Source: a virus
Virus record (IMG/VR): IMGVR_UViG_3300036046_000028
Coordinates: 1 to 32,569 of that record
DNA: 32,569 nucleotides
Reading direction: 5' to 3' (one strand)
Shown here: one piece after another, positions 29,897 to 32,569 of the stretch
Layout: every line of letters begins with the position of its first letter
Numbering within the stretch: the stretch's first letter is position 1
The notes under the pieces: model-generated
What the model was told of the DNA's origin: nothing
The model's database searches: none
Seen by the model: only the letters and a program-made list of their open reading frames with translations
Made by a program: the position numbers and the translations under genes

Positions 29897-31503
29897 CGAT
29901 TAAGCCGCCAGCCAAGGCGGAAGAAAGCCTCGCCAGCCGATACACCGCCCTATCGACGAACCGCAACCAGTTCCTCCGCCGAGCGCACGAATGCGCCAAG
30001 CTGACGATCCCGGCCCTCTACCCCCATGACAGCGACCGGCCGCGCTCAAAGGACCAGATCGCGACCACCAGCCAGCCCTGGCAATCCATCGGCTCATCTG
30101 GTGTTAACGCCCTGACAGCCAAGCTCGTCATGGCGCTCCTTCCGGCCAACGCCCCTTTCTTCCAGTTCGTAATGGGCGCCAAGGAGCGAGAGGAGCTTCT
30201 CGGCCTCGACGAGAACGAGCAGCGCGAAGCAGCGGCCGCCATTGAGGCCCGCCTCCAGAAGATGGAGTACGATGTCCTAGAAGACATCGAACTATCCGCC
30301 CTCCGTAACAATGCCTTCCGCGCCTTCAAGCACCTCCTGGTGGGCGGCAACTACACGCTGTACGTCGGCGACAAGATCAAGGGCTTCCCGCTGGACCGCT
30401 ATGTGGTCCGCCGCGATGGAAACGACGAAGTGGTCGAACTCATCGTCAAGGAAGCCGTGCACCCTATGGACCTTCCGCAAGCGTGGCTTAAGGATGTTGC
30501 CCGAGACCGCGTCTCCGATCAAGAGAAGATCGAGAAAGGCGAGGAGCTGGACATCTACACCGTCTTGAAGCGGACGGGCAAAAACTCGTGGGCTTCCTGG
30601 CAGGAAGTCCTGGGCCAAGAGGTCCCTAAGACCCGAGGCAGGTTCACCGAAGAAAACAACCCGTGGCTCGTGCTCCGCATGGTGTCCGTGGACGGAGAAG
30701 ATTACGGCCGAGCCTACGTCGAGGAACTTTTCGGAGACCTCAAGTCCGCTGAAGACCTCTCAATGTCCATCGTCCAGGGCGGTATGATCGCCGCGATGAT
30801 TAAGTGGTTGGTCAAGCCTTCCGGCATGACAGACATCGACGACCTCGAAGAGAGCGACAACGGCGACTACGTTCCGGGCAACCCGGAAGACGTTGGCGCT
30901 GTTCGCGTGGAGAAGAACGCTGACTTCGCCGTGGCGGAGCGTGTCCTGATCCAGGTCACGAATCGCCTTGAGCGCGCCTTCCTGATGCACTCCTCGGTTC
31001 AGCGTAGCGGCGAGCGCGTGACGGCTCACGAGATCAGCGTAATGACGCAGGAACTTGAGGATACCCTTGGCGGCTACTACGCCCTCCTCGGTGCTGAGTT
31101 CCAGCTCCCCATCGTTCGCCTGTGGACAAACCGCATGCAGCGCCAAGGGAGGTTCCCGAAGGTCCCGAAGAACAGCATCCGTCCGAAGATCATTACAGGT
31201 GTCGAAGCGCTTGGCCGTGGCCAGAGCCTCGTGCGTCTGCGTGGCTTCTTCCAGGACGTGACCCAGCTCGGCCCGATCCTCCAGACCATGCCCGGCAAGT
31301 TCTCGCTCGATCAGATCATCACCATGATCGCCAACGGTCATGGCGTGGACGTATCCGCAGCCCTCGTGTCTGACGCCGAGCTTCAACTCCGCGCCCAACA
31401 GCAGCAAGAACAGCAACAGGCGGCCGCAATCGCCGAGCGCGCAGCCGGCCCCGCAGCCGGTGCCCTCGCCAGCGCAGCCACGCAACAACCCCAGGAAGCC
31501 TAA
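29893..31503 (+). CDS. Portal (head-tail connector) protein, T7 gp8-like
   Basis: Exactly 536 aa, the same length as T7 gp8, the dodecameric ring through which DNA enters and leaves the head. It begins with a helical stem (ASRYTALSTNRNQFLRRAHEC) and contains the family segment TSQPWQSIGSSGVNALTAKL near residue 60. The C-terminal 45 residues are Gln/Ala-rich. It is followed directly by the scaffold gene. Confidence 0.95.
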   Translation: MTIKPPAKAEESLASRYTALSTNRNQFLRRAHECAKLTIPALYPHDSDRPRSKDQIATTSQPWQSIGSSGVNALTAKLVMALLPANAPFFQFVMGAKEREELLGLDENEQREAAAAIEARLQKMEYDVLEDIELSALRNNAFRAFKHLLVGGNYTLYVGDKIKGFPLDRYVVRRDGNDEVVELIVKEAVHPMDLPQAWLKDVARDRVSDQEKIEKGEELDIYTVLKRTGKNSWASWQEVLGQEVPKTRGRFTEENNPWLVLRMVSVDGEDYGRAYVEELFGDLKSAEDLSMSIVQGGMIAAMIKWLVKPSGMTDIDDLEESDNGDYVPGNPEDVGAVRVEKNADFAVAERVLIQVTNRLERAFLMHSSVQRSGERVTAHEISVMTQELEDTLGGYYALLGAEFQLPIVRLWTNRMQRQGRFPKVPKNSIRPKIITGVEALGRGQSLVRLRGFFQDVTQLGPILQTMPGKFSLDQIITMIANGHGVDVSAALVSDAELQLRAQQQQEQQQAAAIAERAAGPAAGALASAATQQPQEA

Positions 31504-32321
31504 TGGACACCGCAAACATCGACGACCAGGGCCTGCACGTCGGCCCGACCCTTGAGAGCCTCGAAGAGGGCCTCTTCGTGGAGAAGGTGGATCAACCCGC
31601 CGAAGACCCGAAGCCGGACGAACAGCCGGCGCCGAAGAAGCTCGCAGGCAAGTACGACACCGCTGAAGACCTGGAGAAAGCGTACATCGAACTCCAGAAG
31701 CTCGTCGGCAGGAAGTCGAAAGACGATCCGGCTGCGGACGAAAAGCCGGACGAGAAGGCTATTGAAGGGGAACCCAAGGAAGGCGAGGACGAGCCCGCTT
31801 CTGGAGACGAGCAGCCGCCCCTGGTGGACATCGCCAAGTTGTCCCATGAGTGGGAAGCGAACGAGGGTAAGCTCACTGACGAGACCCAGGCGAACCTGAC
31901 GAAACTCGGGATTACTCCCGAAGTCACCGAGCTGTTCTACGCTGGTGTCCAATCCATCATCGCCAGCCGCGCCAACGAGGTCCAATCACTCGCAGGCAGC
32001 GCTGACGAATACAATACGCTGATCGCCTGGGGGGCCAAAAACCTCGAAGACGGCGAGCAGCAAGCCTTCAACACGGCGCTCGACAAGGCGCTCTACGAAG
32101 GCGACACCGCCGCGATCAAGCTGATGATCCCGGCAGTGAGAGCCAAGATGGCCGGCGAAGGCCCAAGCTACGTCCAGTCCCGCAGCAATGACGGGTCAGG
32201 GCCGATCAAGCCGTTCGCGAACCTGACGGAGCAGAGTGCTGCGATCAACGACCGGCGCTACGGACGCGATGCCGCGTACACGCGCGAGGTCGAGCAACGC
32301 ATCGGTCTCTCCAGCTTCTAA
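31503..32321 (+). CDS. Capsid assembly scaffold protein, T7 gp9-like
   Basis: A 272-aa acidic protein (T7: 307 aa). Extended Glu/Asp/Pro/Lys-rich sequence fills residues 15-105, with the KYDTAEDLEKAYIELQKL helix common to phage scaffolds near 50-67. The C-terminal half is helical and should bind the capsid protein. The ATG overlaps the portal stop (TAATG). Confidence 0.88.
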   Translation: MDTANIDDQGLHVGPTLESLEEGLFVEKVDQPAEDPKPDEQPAPKKLAGKYDTAEDLEKAYIELQKLVGRKSKDDPAADEKPDEKAIEGEPKEGEDEPASGDEQPPLVDIAKLSHEWEANEGKLTDETQANLTKLGITPEVTELFYAGVQSIIASRANEVQSLAGSADEYNTLIAWGAKNLEDGEQQAFNTALDKALYEGDTAAIKLMIPAVRAKMAGEGPSYVQSRSNDGSGPIKPFANLTEQSAAINDRRYGRDAAYTREVEQRIGLSSF

Positions 32322-32342
32322 ACCCCAACAGAAAGGTCATCC

Positions 32343-32569
32343 ATGACAGACACCACCGTCCTCGCCAAGGAACTCGTAGACGCCCAAGAGGCCGCCAACA
32401 GCCCGGAATACGCCGAGCGCGCCCAGCGCATCCTCGACATCGAGAAAGAAGCCGCCGACCTTAAGTCGGTCAATGCTGCCATTGACGCCCGCCTCGCGCG
32501 GGCTGCCGTGAAGGTCGCCGAGATCGGCAACGCCGAGGCGTATGCTGCCGGCTACGCTGCGGCCGTGGC
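32343..32569 (+). CDS. Partial ORF after scaffold, unidentified helical protein
   Basis: Open from ATG 32343 to the window end (75 codons), with AAAGG upstream. The visible part is a charged, Ala/Glu-rich helix (LAKELVDAQEAANSPEYAER, RILDIEKEAADLKSV) likely to form a coiled coil. It does not resemble the start of the T7 capsid protein, so it is either a small gene between scaffold and capsid or a divergent N-terminus. Truncated at 3'. Confidence 0.6.
   Translation, partial: MTDTTVLAKELVDAQEAANSPEYAERAQRILDIEKEAADLKSVNAAIDARLARAAVKVAEIGNAEAYAAGYAAAV

Overview
The window is most of the genome of a T7-like podovirus (Autographiviridae type) that also carries an integrase. The evidence is a single-subunit RNA polymerase, followed in T7 order by SSB (gp2.5), endonuclease I (gp3), amidase (gp3.5), primase-helicase (gp4), family A DNA polymerase (gp5), exonuclease (gp6), portal (gp8) and scaffold (gp9). 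At the left of the window are a gp16-like ejection protein, tail fibre (gp17), holin candidate and both terminase subunits (gp18, gp19). Almost every gene is on the + strand and GC is high. The host looks like a high-GC proteobacterium, perhaps an alphaproteobacterium, but the sequence does not settle this. The window is circularly permuted relative to T7: late genes run directly into the early region at about 9.8-10.6 kb, so the contig is joined through the genome ends. It stops just after the scaffold gene, so the capsid and tail-tube genes are outside.

Layout: 3-9785 late genes (ejection protein, fibre, holin candidate, TerS, TerL). 9786-10545 is a mostly non-coding junction with a phage promoter candidate, nested palindromes, a 30-aa membrane ORF, two intrinsic terminators and operator-like palindromes. 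10546-10574 is a strong sigma70-type early promoter. 10575-14927 is the early operon. 15020-16451 holds a winged-helix regulator and a tyrosine integrase. 16560-16645 is a complete tRNA-Leu(UAG). 16876-19383 is the RNA polymerase. 19478-20941 holds small, translationally coupled genes including an Acb2-like anti-CBASS candidate. 20945-29449 covers DNA metabolism and lysis. 29503 to the end covers virion assembly.

The standout system is the early operon. Every gap between its small genes holds a hammerhead ribozyme. I count one type III copy at the head of the transcript and ten type II copies (the permutation with stem II open). They share the CUGANGA and GAAA cores and a GUC (or GUA) cleavage site, and their stems are kept by compensatory changes. 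Each is followed by a near-identical start cassette, AAGGACACACACATG. Cleavage would cut one long host-polymerase transcript into monocistronic mRNAs, each with a hairpin at its 5' end and a hairpin at its 3' end. This is formally what RNase III does to the T7 early transcript, but done by the RNA itself. In several cases the upstream stop codon lies inside ribozyme stem II, which suggests that translation termination and cleavage interact.

A second pattern is a 23-bp sequence at three intergenic sites (9815, 19399, 29452). Its layout is that of a T7-class promoter, with 17 bp upstream and then a G start, and it is the best candidate for the promoter read by the phage polymerase.
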